This document shows, piece by piece, positions 1 through 9,858 of a stretch of DNA of 64,000 nt. The stretch spans positions 4,485,347 to 4,549,346 of the forward strand of contig JAPWDM010000008.1 of NCBI GenBank assembly GCA_035578155.1. Reading direction: 5' to 3'. The number at the start of each line of letters is the position of its first letter. The first letter of the stretch is position 1. The DNA is from Brachynemurus nebulosus (lineage: Eukaryota > Arthropoda > Insecta > Neuroptera > Myrmeleontidae). The notes beneath the pieces were generated by a model. It did not search any database and had not been told where the DNA came from. It saw only the letters and a list, made by a program, of their open reading frames with translations. A program made the position numbers and the translations under genes.

Positions 1-485
1 AACTGATTTGAAAATTCTAAGCAGTACATATTGACATCCACTGATTTTTGTTTTTCAAAATTATATTTTTAATAGTATTAAATATTTTGCAATGAATCCA
101 GTCATTCAGTTATTTTATGTATATGCTTACAGTTAAGTTATAATATATCATGAATGTCATTTATTTTCGGTTTTTTTAAGAAATATTCTTCTCCAATCAA
201 ATTATTATTGAATAAACAGAATTTACATAAAAATATAAAATAGTGTTATTATTTATTATTATTTTGTAACCGAGTAACCTAATGTTCAATTAGTACCCTA
301 TGCACTATTTATTTGTTTGACTGGAATTAGAAAAAGACAATCATACGTTGACAAAGAAACTACTATAAACTATACACTATGCTATAACTACACTCCATAA
401 ATTGAAAGTTCAGTTTATAATCAACAGATTATTGAAAATATGACTCGTGATTGGTTCAGATAAAGGCGCGTGTACAACTCGCATT
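1..485. other. AT-rich stretch, no gene
   Basis: No coding region is supported here. The stretch lies beyond the C-terminal end of the hAT transposase relic that reads on the minus strand from 3728 to 486, so part of it may be the 3' end of that element. I could not find a matching terminal inverted repeat or target duplication. Confidence 0.4.
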
Positions 486-885
486 TTAAATGTCGCATAA
501 AAATTTTGGAGTTATCGAAATACTTATCTCTTCGGATTCAGATATTTCTGAATCATCTGCGACTAGTTCAATTTGGTTATTATTAAACTTAGATTTGTTG
601 CTACTTTGGTTTTTCTTATAAACAGGATAAAGAATTTTTTTGGCCAATTTGGAAAATTCTTGATTTGATGGCTCGAATGATACACAGTTTTCAACTCGTT
701 GACTAGCCAAGAGAAGACCATTATTAGTAGGTGTAACTAGTTTATTGCGTGTTTTAGTTTTTGATAAGTTTATTGCACTAAAAATACGTTCACATTCCGC
801 ATTAGAGTGAGGTAGTGCAATCACATCTAAGGCAAATTTAGCTAAATTTTTGAAGCTAAAATATTCTTGGTCACCTCCATCATAA

Positions 886-1914
886 TGCCGGGTACACACT
901 GAGGCAAACATTGTTAGCTAACACGAATGTTAGCTAACTTTTGTTAGCGAACAATGTTTCTGAACATTTGTTAACTAACAAAGTTAGCTAACATGAATGT
1001 ACACACCGAAATTTCAATTTTTTTAGAACATTTGGTATTTTATTGTTGTTACATGTTTTTATTCATTATTAATGTAAAAAAAATATCAAGTAGTGATGAT
1101 GACGTTATGGTATTGTAAGTGTGGTTTTTGATTGGACATATCAATCGGCCGGGAAACGAGAAAGGATTGAGTTTTTTAGAAACGAACGGGAACATATAAT
1201 TTTCACGGGATTGGGACTGGCACTAAAGGTGGTAATCGAAGCAAGAACCGAGTTTCTTTGGGAATTGGATTAAAACTGATAAATCAGGTGGAACTGAGAC
1301 TTATCGGGATTTGACTTTTTTTCAGGATTGGCCAATCAACTTCGGGGGGAATGGCAAATCAACTTCGGGTGTAGGTGGGAACAAGATATAAAAATTCTCA
1401 GCGATATCTCTATTTTGGATATCAAAATAAAGAAGAAAAAAAAGCGTCAATGGTGGATAAAAAGTGTTTTGCAATAATGTTGTATAGCTTTAGAATTACA
1501 GAATAATTTGCAAATTCAAGATGCAAGTAAAATCAGAAACTTCTACAGAATGTCTAAAACAAATTTTTAAATATTCATTAAACCGCAAATCATCAAAAAA
1601 TTAAAAAATAAAAAAATAAAAACTCTTAATAAAAATTATAGCAAATATAAATTATACAAATACATAAAAAATAAAAATAAACTTGTTCAAATACAAAACA
1701 AATATTTTGTTTCATTAAAAAATGTTAGCTAACATTCAAACTCTTTGAAGTTTACCGCTCCTCAATGGGAAACATAATAACACGCTAAATAACATTTTTT
1801 TAACAAAAATGTTATTTAAAAATGTTAGTACAACAGAAATCAAACAAACATGTTAGTGAACAATGTTAGCGAACTGTGTTAGCTAACAATGTTCGTCTCA
1901 GTGTGTACCCGGGG
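886..1914. mobile_element. PIF/Harbinger-like non-autonomous element
   Basis: The left end reads CCGGGTACACACTGAG from 888, and the right end gives the same 16 bases on the other strand, ending at 1912. A 3-bp TAA lies on each side (883-885 and 1915-1917), the usual duplication of PIF/Harbinger elements. Both ends carry arrays of the palindrome TGTTAGCTAACA and variants (about 906-1000 and 1720-1893). No transposase is encoded in the 1029 bp. It is inserted in the hAT relic, whose frame continues across the site when the element and one TAA are left out. The superfamily assignment rests on the TSD and is tentative. Confidence 0.7.
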
Positions 1915-2379
1915 TAAGTAGATAATTTATGCCAAAATAAATCGATGTCATCTAATGGACTTATATTGGTAGGGAGGTCAAAACTGGATAGCTTTCTCCA
2001 CTCGTCATCAATTATTTGATATTGATGGGCCGTTACTACTCGAGGTAATGCCTTCATTAATGGCAACAATGTCGGTATTAAAACTCTCGTTTGTTCGAGC
2101 ATCGCATTTAATGGTTTTAAAACTTTTAGTTTTGACAATACTGTATGTTCAAAGTCAAATCTCTTTTTAATTTCCATATAACTTATAGAAAGAAATACTA
2201 TGCAGGCATTTAAGAAATCAATTCTTAGTTGTCTGTTTTTGAAAATTTCTGGTTTTTGTAGAAAATTCATTACTTTAATGCCTAGATATATATTATCAAT
2301 AGGCAAAAATTTTTCTTTATCAGATGGTTGTATAGCATGTATTTCATTTTTTGCTTCCGAGACTACTAAAGTAGCGGAA

Positions 2380-3060
2380 GCATTGTGATCACTTTTGAAA
2401 AATAAAAAATTTTTTCTCTCCAAAATCAAATTTTTTACGCACATTTTACGTTTTAGAGCTTCCTGAAAAATTTTGGTTTGGGCTGTCCGTCTGTCTGTCC
2501 GTCTGTGTGTCTTCAATTTTGCACCAAGTGGCATAACTTCCGAACTATTCGATTGTTTTTAATGAAATTTTCAGAAATTATGCAGTTTGGCTCCGCGATG
2601 GTCCCCTATGAATTTAATCAAAATCGGAGTAACGGTAGCAACGCCGCTACCATATCATTCCAAAATTGCACCAAGTGGCATAACTTCGGAACTACTCAAT
2701 TCTTTTTTATGAAATTTTCAGAAATTATGTAGTTTGGTTCCTATATGGTCCCCTATGAATTTAATCGAAATCGGAGTAACGGTAGCTACGCCGCTACCAT
2801 GAAGTCCCATTAAATGTCAATATCTTATTTACTGCTAGTCCTATCTCGCTCAAATTTTTAGGGTATATTGGGGGTTAGTTTCTAAAATATTTTTGCTATT
2901 ATTTTATAATTTAGCCTTTAAGTCTTTTGAGTTACAACAGTTTTTTATAAACTTCAAGGCGAAAATATAATTTCACGGTATATAATATGTATATTTGGTA
3001 GAATACTGTTTTAAAGCCTTTTACGACTACGAGGAAGCTGTGTGCCCACCCTATTGGCAG
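2380..3060. mobile_element. Unclassified insertion in the hAT relic, with tandem repeats
   Basis: The hAT coding similarity stops near 3060 and resumes near 2376, so about 680 bp look inserted. The segment starts near a hairpin of GCTTCCG and CGGAAGC (2355-2385). It contains a CCGTCTGTCTGTCCGTCTG tract (2487-2505) and a duplicated 147-bp unit. Exact ends and a target duplication were not found. Confidence 0.45.
2521..2803 (+). repeat. 147-bp tandem duplication
   Basis: Two head-to-tail copies begin with GCACCAAGTGGCATAACTTC at 2521 and 2668. Each contains TCAGAAATTATG, GGTCCCCTATGAATTTAATC and CGGAGTAACGGTAGC, and ends in GCCGCTACCAT. The copies differ at scattered bases. The short ORF over them (2478-2732) is only a by-product of the repeat. 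Confidence 0.85.
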
Positions 3061-3578
3061 CGTATTTTTACATAATCTCTAATCATGTAGCACGTCAAGA
3101 GTTCTTTGAATGTATTGCAAACTGCATCATACATGGACGCAATAACAGGTTTATCTGATTGAAACAATTTGTTTAAATTCGTGAACTTTGGTAAAACCCA
3201 TTCTAAGAACAGATAAAATAGATAAACAAATGGATCATTCAGCACGCTTGAAATGTGGTTTACAGTATGCAACCTTTCAACAAGTTTTTTTTTTTCAAAA
3301 TAAGTCTTCAATGCTTCCCATTGTTCGACCATCCGAGAAACAACTGCTTCTAACGAAAGCCATCGAGTCTGTGACGGGTGCAGCATTTTATGAATGTCTA
3401 GATCCAATAACGACTGAAATTTTGAAAATTCAAACTGTCTCTTTGAACTAGCTTTAAAAAAATTCTAAATATTCCGAGCTAAGTCTTCACACGTTCTTGG
3501 TAACGTCTTGCATGCATAACTTGCACATAAATGCAGTGAATGGCATATGCACTTAAAAATTGTTAGTCCTGGACTAAC

Positions 3579-3581
<3 letters not shown>

Positions 3582-3674
<93 letters not shown>
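3582..3674. repeat. (TA)n microsatellite
   Basis: About 46 uninterrupted TA units follow the short palindrome TTGTTAGTCCTGGACTAACAA. The tract marks the point where the hAT transposase similarity ends. The predicted Tyr-Ile repeat protein over it is an artefact. Confidence 0.97.
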
Positions 3675-3676
<2 letters not shown>

Positions 3677-3980
3677 CATAAAGTCCGCCTAGAATATACG
3701 GTCGAGTTGATTTTTTAATGAGGTCCACCGGGATCTTGCAGATCCGAAAACGCCAAAAACGGCAGTAATAAGCTACCGAACCGATTCTAAAAAATTTCTC
3801 ACTGTTAGAGAACTAAATTATTTTAGATGGATACAACTATGCAGCACAAAATCCGTTCGGGTTCTTCCAAAAATACCAAAATTAATTACCCAGCCGATTT
3901 TAAAAATTCTTTTACTCTCAGAAAGCTAAACTATTTTAAATAGGTACAGGTCTTAGATGAGATCCGACAGTGCCCAATAT
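3675..3980. other. No gene; probable repeat-derived DNA
   Basis: This lies between the (TA)n tract and the end of zinc-finger gene A. It holds two related sub-blocks, one with CTGTTAGAGAACTAAATTATTTTAG (3802-3826) and one with CTCTCAGAAAGCTAAACTATTTTA (3915-3938), suggesting a degenerate tandem repeat of about 113 bp. No protein is recognised. Confidence 0.4.
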
Positions 3981-4779
3981 TTGGAAATTCGCTATGTTAT
4001 GTAGATGCTGCGACAGGGGTATTATTTGTGTATTCTTTCTGACACTGTGTATTCTTTCATGTTGTTTTAGATGACTTAACCTAATAAATGTTTTAGTACA
4101 TATGTTACACTTGTATGGTCTTTCATCACTATGAATTATTTTATGTCTTTTTAAGCTATCCTTTCCATTAAATGTTTTATTACATGTATCACACGGAAAT
4201 AGTTTTTGGTAAACAATTGCAATCTGATGTTCTGTTAAATCTGTCGAATGATCTTCATCTACTTCATCTTCTTCAATTTTTATTTCCGTATGTAAACTGT
4301 TTAAATCTGGAAAAGATTCACTCAACTCCTAAGACATAATAATTATGTATTTTGATTAATTTGCATAATTTTATGCTGTTATTTTTTAATCCAAATCTAA
4401 TACTTACTAGTTTTATATTTTGCTCTTGTAAGTCTGTAAGGTTTTTTTTATCTGTCATACTGTTATTTTCTTGGGTCAATTTAATTGGTTCAAAAACTTT
4501 TGTTTCTGTTGATAACACTGAATTATTTTCAAACACTTCATCTTTTTTCACTTTAATTTCAAATTTACAATCAATTTCATCGACCGATTCATTCATTTCA
4601 TCTTTTTCCACTTTAATTTCAAATGTATGAAAATTTTGATGGTTCGGTCTAATCACTTCATCTTTTTCCACTTTAATTTTATTTGTATGGTCAGTTTCAT
4701 GGGCCGGTTCATTCAATTCATCTTTCTCCACTTTAATTAAAACTGTATGAAAATCGAATGCATTAATGGAATACTCCAT
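3936..4779 (-). pseudogene. Zinc-finger gene A, truncated to two C2H2 fingers
   Basis: Exon 1 runs 4779-4408 (124 codons) and carries four acidic I-K-V-E/K-K-D-E blocks. The donor GTAAGTA and an intron of 79 bp (4407-4329) lead to exon 2 at 4328, which opens E-L-S-E-S-F-P-D. The only fingers are C-D-T-C...H-K-I-I-H and C-N-I-C...H-E-R-I-H. After that the linker is replaced by about 35 unrelated residues, derived from a repeat shared with 49191, up to the stop at 3936. Relatives carry 5 to 16 fingers. Splicing and frame look intact, so a short protein could be made, but binding by two fingers would be weak. The promoter is split by a hAT element at 4857-5472. I call it a degrading copy. Confidence 0.75.
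3981..4022. repeat. Short sequence shared with 49191-49232
   Basis: GAAATTCGCTATGTTATG followed by AGATGCTGCGACAGGGGTAT occurs here and again at about 49191-49231, with one base different. In gene A this block forms the abnormal C-terminus, so an unknown repeat end was probably joined to the finger array. Confidence 0.7.
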
Positions 4780-5560
4780 TTCTGTTTTTAGACAATTTAA
4801 TGATTTATATTACAATACACAAATTATAAATTACACAAATCTTTAAATGTCTGGTGTAGGGTTGCTCGATATACATCGATGCATCGAAAACATCGATATT
4901 TACCATTCGATGTATCGATTCAGTCCGATACATCGGTTGCAGTCGATATTTTACGATATATCGATGTATTTTATTCAATGCATTGAATAAACACCTCATA
5001 CAATTATACGTAAACTTGTACAAAATTGCGTATAAATATTTAACTTTAGTGGCCAACTCCGTACCATGCGAAAGACTTTTTTCTAAAGCTTCAAAAGTTT
5101 TGAATCGACAACGAACCAGAATACAAGTAAAGCGAGTAAATGAAATTTTATTTCTGCAAAGTTTAGAAAAAAGTATTAGGATTTGTAATTTTTTCACGTG
5201 AAGTTCCCATTAAAATAATCCAATATAAATAAGAGTATTAAAATTTTAGATTGTGTCTCATTTTTCTGATTTCATATTTTCCTATCCTATTCTGTCCTAT
5301 ATTTTGAGCTATCAGTATCTACATAATACTCGTTCTTAAATTATTTGATATTTTCTATCGATGCATCGAAAACATCGATGTTTCAATTCGATATATCGAA
5401 AAACATCGATGCAACCTTTCCGATTGATGCATCGTAAAAAACATCGATGTATATTTTAAGTGAACATCCCTAGTCTGGTGAGGTTATGTGCCATTGTGCA
5501 CATCTGTCACACAAAGCTAGAAGGTCTAGTAGGGGAGAGTTTAAAGTTGCCAACTGCAAG
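4780..5560 (-). promoter_or_regulatory. Promoter and leader of gene A, split by a hAT element
   Basis: On the minus strand the family leader (ATTTGTGTATTGTA-type block, here slightly diverged) lies just upstream of the ATG. The match to the gene B upstream region resumes at 5481 beyond the hAT element, with TGTGCACATCTGTCACAC and later GTTGCCAACTGCA. Genes A and B therefore share about 150 bp of promoter, and in A the insertion lies about 77 bp before the start codon. Confidence 0.55.
4857..5472 (+). mobile_element. Internally deleted hAT element with perfect 8-bp TSD
   Basis: GTCTGGTG flanks both sides (4849-4856 and 5473-5480). The ends read TAGGGTTGCTCG and, on the other strand, TAGGGATGTTCA. 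Both subterminal regions are full of ATCGATGCATCGAT-like palindromes. The middle keeps a plus-strand piece of transposase (4983-5201) with N-S-V-P-C-E-R-L-F-S-K-A-S, the hAT C-terminal dimerisation motif. The element is deletion-derived and non-autonomous. Confidence 0.92.
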
Positions 5561-7035
5561 ATATTAAAAATCCCAATCTCGAATTGAATATGTTCAGGAC
5601 CGTGTTTAGTATAATTTTCTTTCGTAAATTTGAATTGAAGTCGTTTATTTATGTATATAAAAAGTCGTTTATTTATGTATATTTAATAATTATAAACATT
5701 AATTACGTGTTAAAAATTGCTATGTAAAATAAACTCAAATATTTAACAACTTTTTTAATAGTAAAAAATACAAATGAACATATTCCATATTATTAGGGTA
5801 AAAGTACTTAGATAAATGGAAATGCTAATAAAAAATAAATATAAACGAATATGTTTTAAATAAATTATATAATTAAAAAATATAATTAAACTTAAAATAC
5901 CTGGCATGCGCTTAATACTGAAAGGTCAATAACCTCTGAAAATAAATACAACTTTGCTTCAATTAATTATTAATTTTTTATTAAATTAAATAATTTAATT
6001 ATTAATTAATTAATTATTAAATTTGCAAAATACAATATAAATAAAAATCAATGAATGTTTCATTTCTGTTACAAGTAGCCTGTCTCTGATCATTATAAGT
6101 ACATATTACAGTGTTGGTTATGAATAAAATAATTATAATACTAATTTTTTATCTATTTCAGTTGAAATACACTTAAAAATAAAATCTGTGAATGTATAAT
6201 CGTCCTTAAATATATTATCATTAAAATAATTGTCCATAAACACTGATAAAAAACAAAAAATAATCAAAAAACCTCTAAAATGACGTTTCAGTACAGAACA
6301 GCAGAACAATATCATATGACTGAAGGTCTGGCAGGTCACCGCATAATACATTAGCCTTTTGATGATGAGAGAACCTGTACATATACCAATCTGTAAATTA
6401 TACATATTAAACAGGTATATACCGTGTGAGTTTTTCGAGAGTTGCCATTCGATTTATTCCTAAAATATGCATCTAATCGAAAAAAAGTTTATACAAAAGA
6501 TATTCAAAATAGAGGGGGCTTCACGAAAAATTGTTCCAGACTTCAAGGACCTATAGTATTTTTGGAATAGAAAAAAATTTTTTTTTTTTCAAATGAAACA
6601 TGTTGAGATGTTTTTTAAAAATTAGTTTATTACTTCAAATTATCAATTATGCTAAAATTTTCATTATTTTATTCCATATTTTTGAGAAATTGCATTTTTA
6701 ACTTTTAATTTGCAAAACCCGTGGTCAGGTTTGTTTAAACGAACGCAAAAAATACGGTTCATTTTTAATTTACATTAAAAAAAATACAACATAAGTTGTA
6801 ATGGTATGTTCGCATTAGTCCCTTACAATAAAACAAAATTAATTATTTAAATACATTAATTATCAAAATAATTTGTAGTTTTTCCTCAAATATTTAACTC
6901 AGTATTCAATTAAAAGTCATTAAATTACAGCTGTAGTTTTAATTTTTAATATTTAATATTACACCACACGAAAGAAGTCAAAATTTAGTACGTTTAAAAC
7001 AGGCATTATGTACTTACTAAACTTTTTAAAACGTA
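5561..7035. other. No gene; AT-rich with repeat fragments
   Basis: No coding region is supported. It contains a short tandem repeat of GTCGTTTATTTATGTATAT (5641-5683), an AATTAATT-rich tract near 5960-6020, one copy of a dispersed repeat (6086-6393), and a single end at 6421 resembling the TIR of the 27133-27286 element (GTGTGAGTTTTTCGAGAGTT). Confidence 0.5.
6086..6393 (+). repeat. Dispersed direct repeat, copy 1
   Basis: It starts CTGATCATTATAAGTACATA and includes TAATTGTCCATAAACAC, CCTCTAAAATGACGTTTCAG and GAGAACCTGTACATATACCA. A shorter copy lies at 8190-8413 in the same orientation. The ORFs over both are not conserved as protein. Confidence 0.75.
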
Positions 7036-7039
7036 TTAA

Positions 7040-7288
7040 CCACTTTAGCGGATATTCCGAGTCTCACTCGGGTCTCTAATTCCAACAACCAGCGGATACG
7101 ACAAGTGACATTCGTTCTCATGTCGCTAAGTGTTTGTGCTGCCACCTATTTGAGTAAAAAAAAGAATACAGTATAGAAAACTTTATTTATCCTAGAATCA
7201 AACCTTTTTTTAATAATCTACAAGGTGGTTAATTTGGATGATATTTTTTTTTGCCAATTTAAAATAAATTGACAATCCGCTGAAGAGG
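7040..7288. mobile_element. piggyBac-like MITE flanked by TTAA
   Basis: TTAA lies on each side (7036-7039 and 7289-7292). The ends read CCACTTTAGCGGAT and, on the other strand, CCTCTTCAGCGGAT. TTAA target sites and C-C starts are typical of piggyBac-type elements. Its 249 bp carry no transposase. Confidence 0.75.
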
Positions 7289-7292
7289 TTAA

Positions 7293-8189
7293 TAAACGTA
7301 ATAAATATGGAACCTGTATTCTCTTAATTATTTGTAGTTTCTTATGGAAATGTATAGATGGCAGCATAGGTATGATTTTAATGTTAATAGTTCCTACAAT
7401 AAAAACTGTCAATTTGTCAAATATTTTAACTTAACCTTGATTAAAGAAAAAGTAAGAAAATTGCCCAAAAAAGCATTTTGAGCTTGCAGTATGTCCAAAA
7501 AGGAAAAAATATGGTTTTATTCATTTTCATTAGTGTATCGTGTATTACATACCAGAGAAAATAGAAAAATTTGTCAACTCTACGAAAAAATTCAGTAAAT
7601 CATGCGATGCAGTCAATATATATATTTTTTTTTCAATCATTTCAATAGTTTTAATGTAGTAAATAATGATTTTCCTAATCTTATGTTCTTTTTCGGTAAT
7701 GATTCAAACAATTTTTAGGCTACTGACTATGTACAAAAAAAAAACAGGGGGAAAAGGAACTAATTTGTAACAGGTGTTTTATTGTTTCATATGTTCAGTT
7801 GTACCCCAAAGATGATAAATTCACAAAGTGCTATTAAATTCAGGCGTGGGTTTTTACAAACGGAGTAAACTTATCGACGCTTATGATTTTTAACTATAAC
7901 TCAAAAACTATGCATTTTTCGTAAATACACAAGATATGATTTTTGGTAGAGAATTAAATTTCCTATCGAAATGGCATTTATGAACTCAAAAAACTTTTTA
8001 CTCAACAAAATAAGTCAAAAAACCGTCAAAAAAAAGCTCAAATTTTTGAATTATTCTTTTTTTTTTTAAATTTCTGAGTAGTACTTTTTTCTGAGTGAAT
8101 TTAGATTTAGGGATTGGTTCGCAAAAAAGAAAGCTGATGTAATTCCCGTCAGAATGGGTGACGGATAAAAATATTTTCGATAAAGTCCC
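7293..8189. other. No gene; AT-rich
   Basis: No coding region is supported. It contains homopolymer runs and a segment (7890-7990) resembling motifs near 12640-12720. Short ORFs are not conserved. Confidence 0.4.
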
Positions 8190-8413
8190 CTGATCATTAT
8201 AAGTACATATGTATATACAGTGTTGGTTAGGAATAAAATAATATCATTAAAATAATTGTCCATAAACACAAATAAAAAACAAAAAAATAATCAAAAAACC
8301 TCTAAAATGACGTTTCAGTACAGAACAGAACAATATCATGTGACTGAAGGTCTGGTAGGCTTCCGCACAATTAGCCTTATGAAGATGAGAGAACCTGTAC
8401 ATATACCAATCTT
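8190..8413 (+). repeat. Dispersed direct repeat, copy 2
   Basis: It matches 6086-6393 but lacks about 70 bp near the start and has small differences (for example AGAACAGAACAATATCATG here). Same orientation, 2.1 kb apart. Confidence 0.75.
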
Positions 8414-8429
8414 GATTCAAAACATAGAT

Positions 8430-9107
8430 AATTCCGGCGTTCGCCAGAAAATTTGGTTAGCCTAATGTTAGCTAACGGAGCTTGCACCGTTACAAACCAG
8501 GGGGTTCTGATTCAAAAAATTAACATGCACTAGATATTAAAAATACAATTTCCAAACTAATGATTGACTGTTTTTATCCCATAATTTTTAAATGTGGCTT
8601 GGTTGTATTTCAGAAATTAAGTATTTATATCTTGAGAAACCTTTCACATAAATTTCATTGGGATGTTTTATGACGGAGATATCGCCAATAATATTTGTGA
8701 TATTCAGGAAGGACAGCCTATACATATATTGTGAAATTATACATAATTATATTTATTTATGTTACTTATAAATTTTATTAGGATTGTTTTATGATGAAAG
8801 TAACGTCCCTTTTTCGTATATTTGTACAAAATACATATAGACAAAGAGTGGTGGGCTCTTGAACTGTACTATTTTGTAGCTATGGTCCATTGCACTTAAA
8901 TTTCAACCATGCTTCATCACATATGAATGTAAATAATTTCCGTTTCCTTAGCTTTATCTCTTTCATTATTGCACTTACGTAAATTTTGAAATTGTAGTTT
9001 GTTTTTAGAAAAGAATAAAAGGTTGATTTGTTTTGAATATACGAATTATTTAATTTTTTAACTCTGACTCCATGATCAATTGTATTTTAAATAGGGTATA
9101 CGGAAAA
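8430..9107 (-). repeat. Dispersed repeat, minus-strand copy (blocks A then B)
   Basis: On the minus strand, block A (9107-8880) has AATTGATCATGG and a short open stretch M-K-E-I-K-L-R-K-R-K. Block B (8510-8430) has GGTTTGTAACGGTGCAAGC and GGCGAACGCC. Both blocks recur at 31470-32262, but there B precedes A. Block A also recurs at 62091-62319. The family is not recognised; block A could be the start of a lost transposase. Confidence 0.65.
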
Positions 9108-9193
9108 ACTGTTTCCGTAACTATTAAAAAAATTGTTGATTATTAATTTTTTGAAATTTTGACAATTTAAGGTGAATCGATTACTATTGACTA

Positions 9194-9591
9194 TGGCGGG
9201 TAGAGTATCAGGAGAAGTATCTCCATATATAAAAAGTGGCCCCAAAAGTGGATGAAATTAAGATGGCGCTAGTGTAGTAAAATTCTTAAATTTAAAATTA
9301 AGCGCTGAAAATTTTAAAACTGAAACAACAGTTTTTATTGTTTTTAACAGTTTTAATTGTTATATTTAATTCAATTTTTATTGTTTTTATATTTAATTCA
9401 ATTTTTATTGTTTTTAACAGTTAGTATTTCCCTTTACCATACTTCACTTATAATTGCTAAGTTCAGATCGAACCCTGATTGCTTAACAGCGCCGTTCTGG
9501 TTACTTGTTGAACTATTATTTCATCAAATTCAGGGGCCACTTTTTCGATTCAAGTCCCATATGAGATACTCCTCCTGACCTCTACCCACCA
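9194..9591. mobile_element. MITE with TA duplication and about 50-bp TIRs
   Basis: The left end TGGCGGGTAGAG and the right end (other strand) TGGTGGGTAGAG are followed on both sides by CAGGAG, AGTATCTC and AAAAAGTGGCCCC. TA lies at 9192-9193 and 9592-9593. The interior contains a duplicated TTTTTATTGTTTTTAACAG. A Tc1/mariner-type origin is inferred from the TA target. Confidence 0.75.
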
Positions 9592-9858
9592 TACTACTGA
9601 CGAATGAATTACAAAGTCTATGTATTTTTTTCTCTATAAATAAATATGATTTATGGATAGAAAAATAAGTTATTACAAACGTAACAATATTAATATTTGA
9701 TTATTGTTCAATCTTCTAATTTTAATAATTTTAAAAGTAATAAATTTGACTCTGGTAGTTCACACTGAAATTGGTGTATGTGAAACTAATGTCAATGAAC
9801 TTTTTCGTCAGCCATTTTTATTAAGTCACGCCTAACTGACAGATTTCAATACGCTTTT

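Larger units (their letters stand above)
486..3728 (-). pseudogene. hAT-superfamily transposase relic, interrupted by insertions
   Basis: Three blocks read in order on the minus strand. Block 3465-3728 ends with C-I-C-H-S-L-H-L-C-A-S-Y and is followed by an in-frame stop at 3465-3467. Block 3051-3407 has Q-T-R-W-L-S-L-E, as in hAT transposases related to vertebrate ZMYM/ZNF862 proteins. Blocks 1915-2380 and 486-885 carry the C-terminal dimerisation region with L-P-H-S-N-A-E-C-E-R-I-F-S. The N-terminus is lost: a (TA)n tract sits at 3582-3674 and no coding continues beyond it. Two insertions split the gene, a TAA-flanked element at 886-1914 and a repeat-bearing segment at about 2380-3060. Removing the first with one TSD copy leaves the flanking reading frame continuous. 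The gene is clearly dead. It is a cut-and-paste transposase of the D-D-E type by family; the catalytic core is only partly present. Confidence 0.85.

Noticed and set aside
2478..2732. 84-codon ORF with a repeated protein motif
   Set aside because: It is the translation of the 147-bp tandem duplication.
3465..3728. ORF with a long Tyr-Ile repeat
   Set aside because: The repeat is the (TA)n microsatellite; only the C-terminal part is hAT relic.
4352..4630. Hydrophobic ORF opposite exon 1 of gene A (and similar ORF at 20547-20747)
   Set aside because: Antisense shadow of the repetitive acidic exon; it recurs only because the exon is conserved.
6086..8413. Direct repeats at 6086 and 8190 considered as LTRs of one element
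   Set aside because: No target duplication, no coding between them, unequal ends; other repeats intervene.
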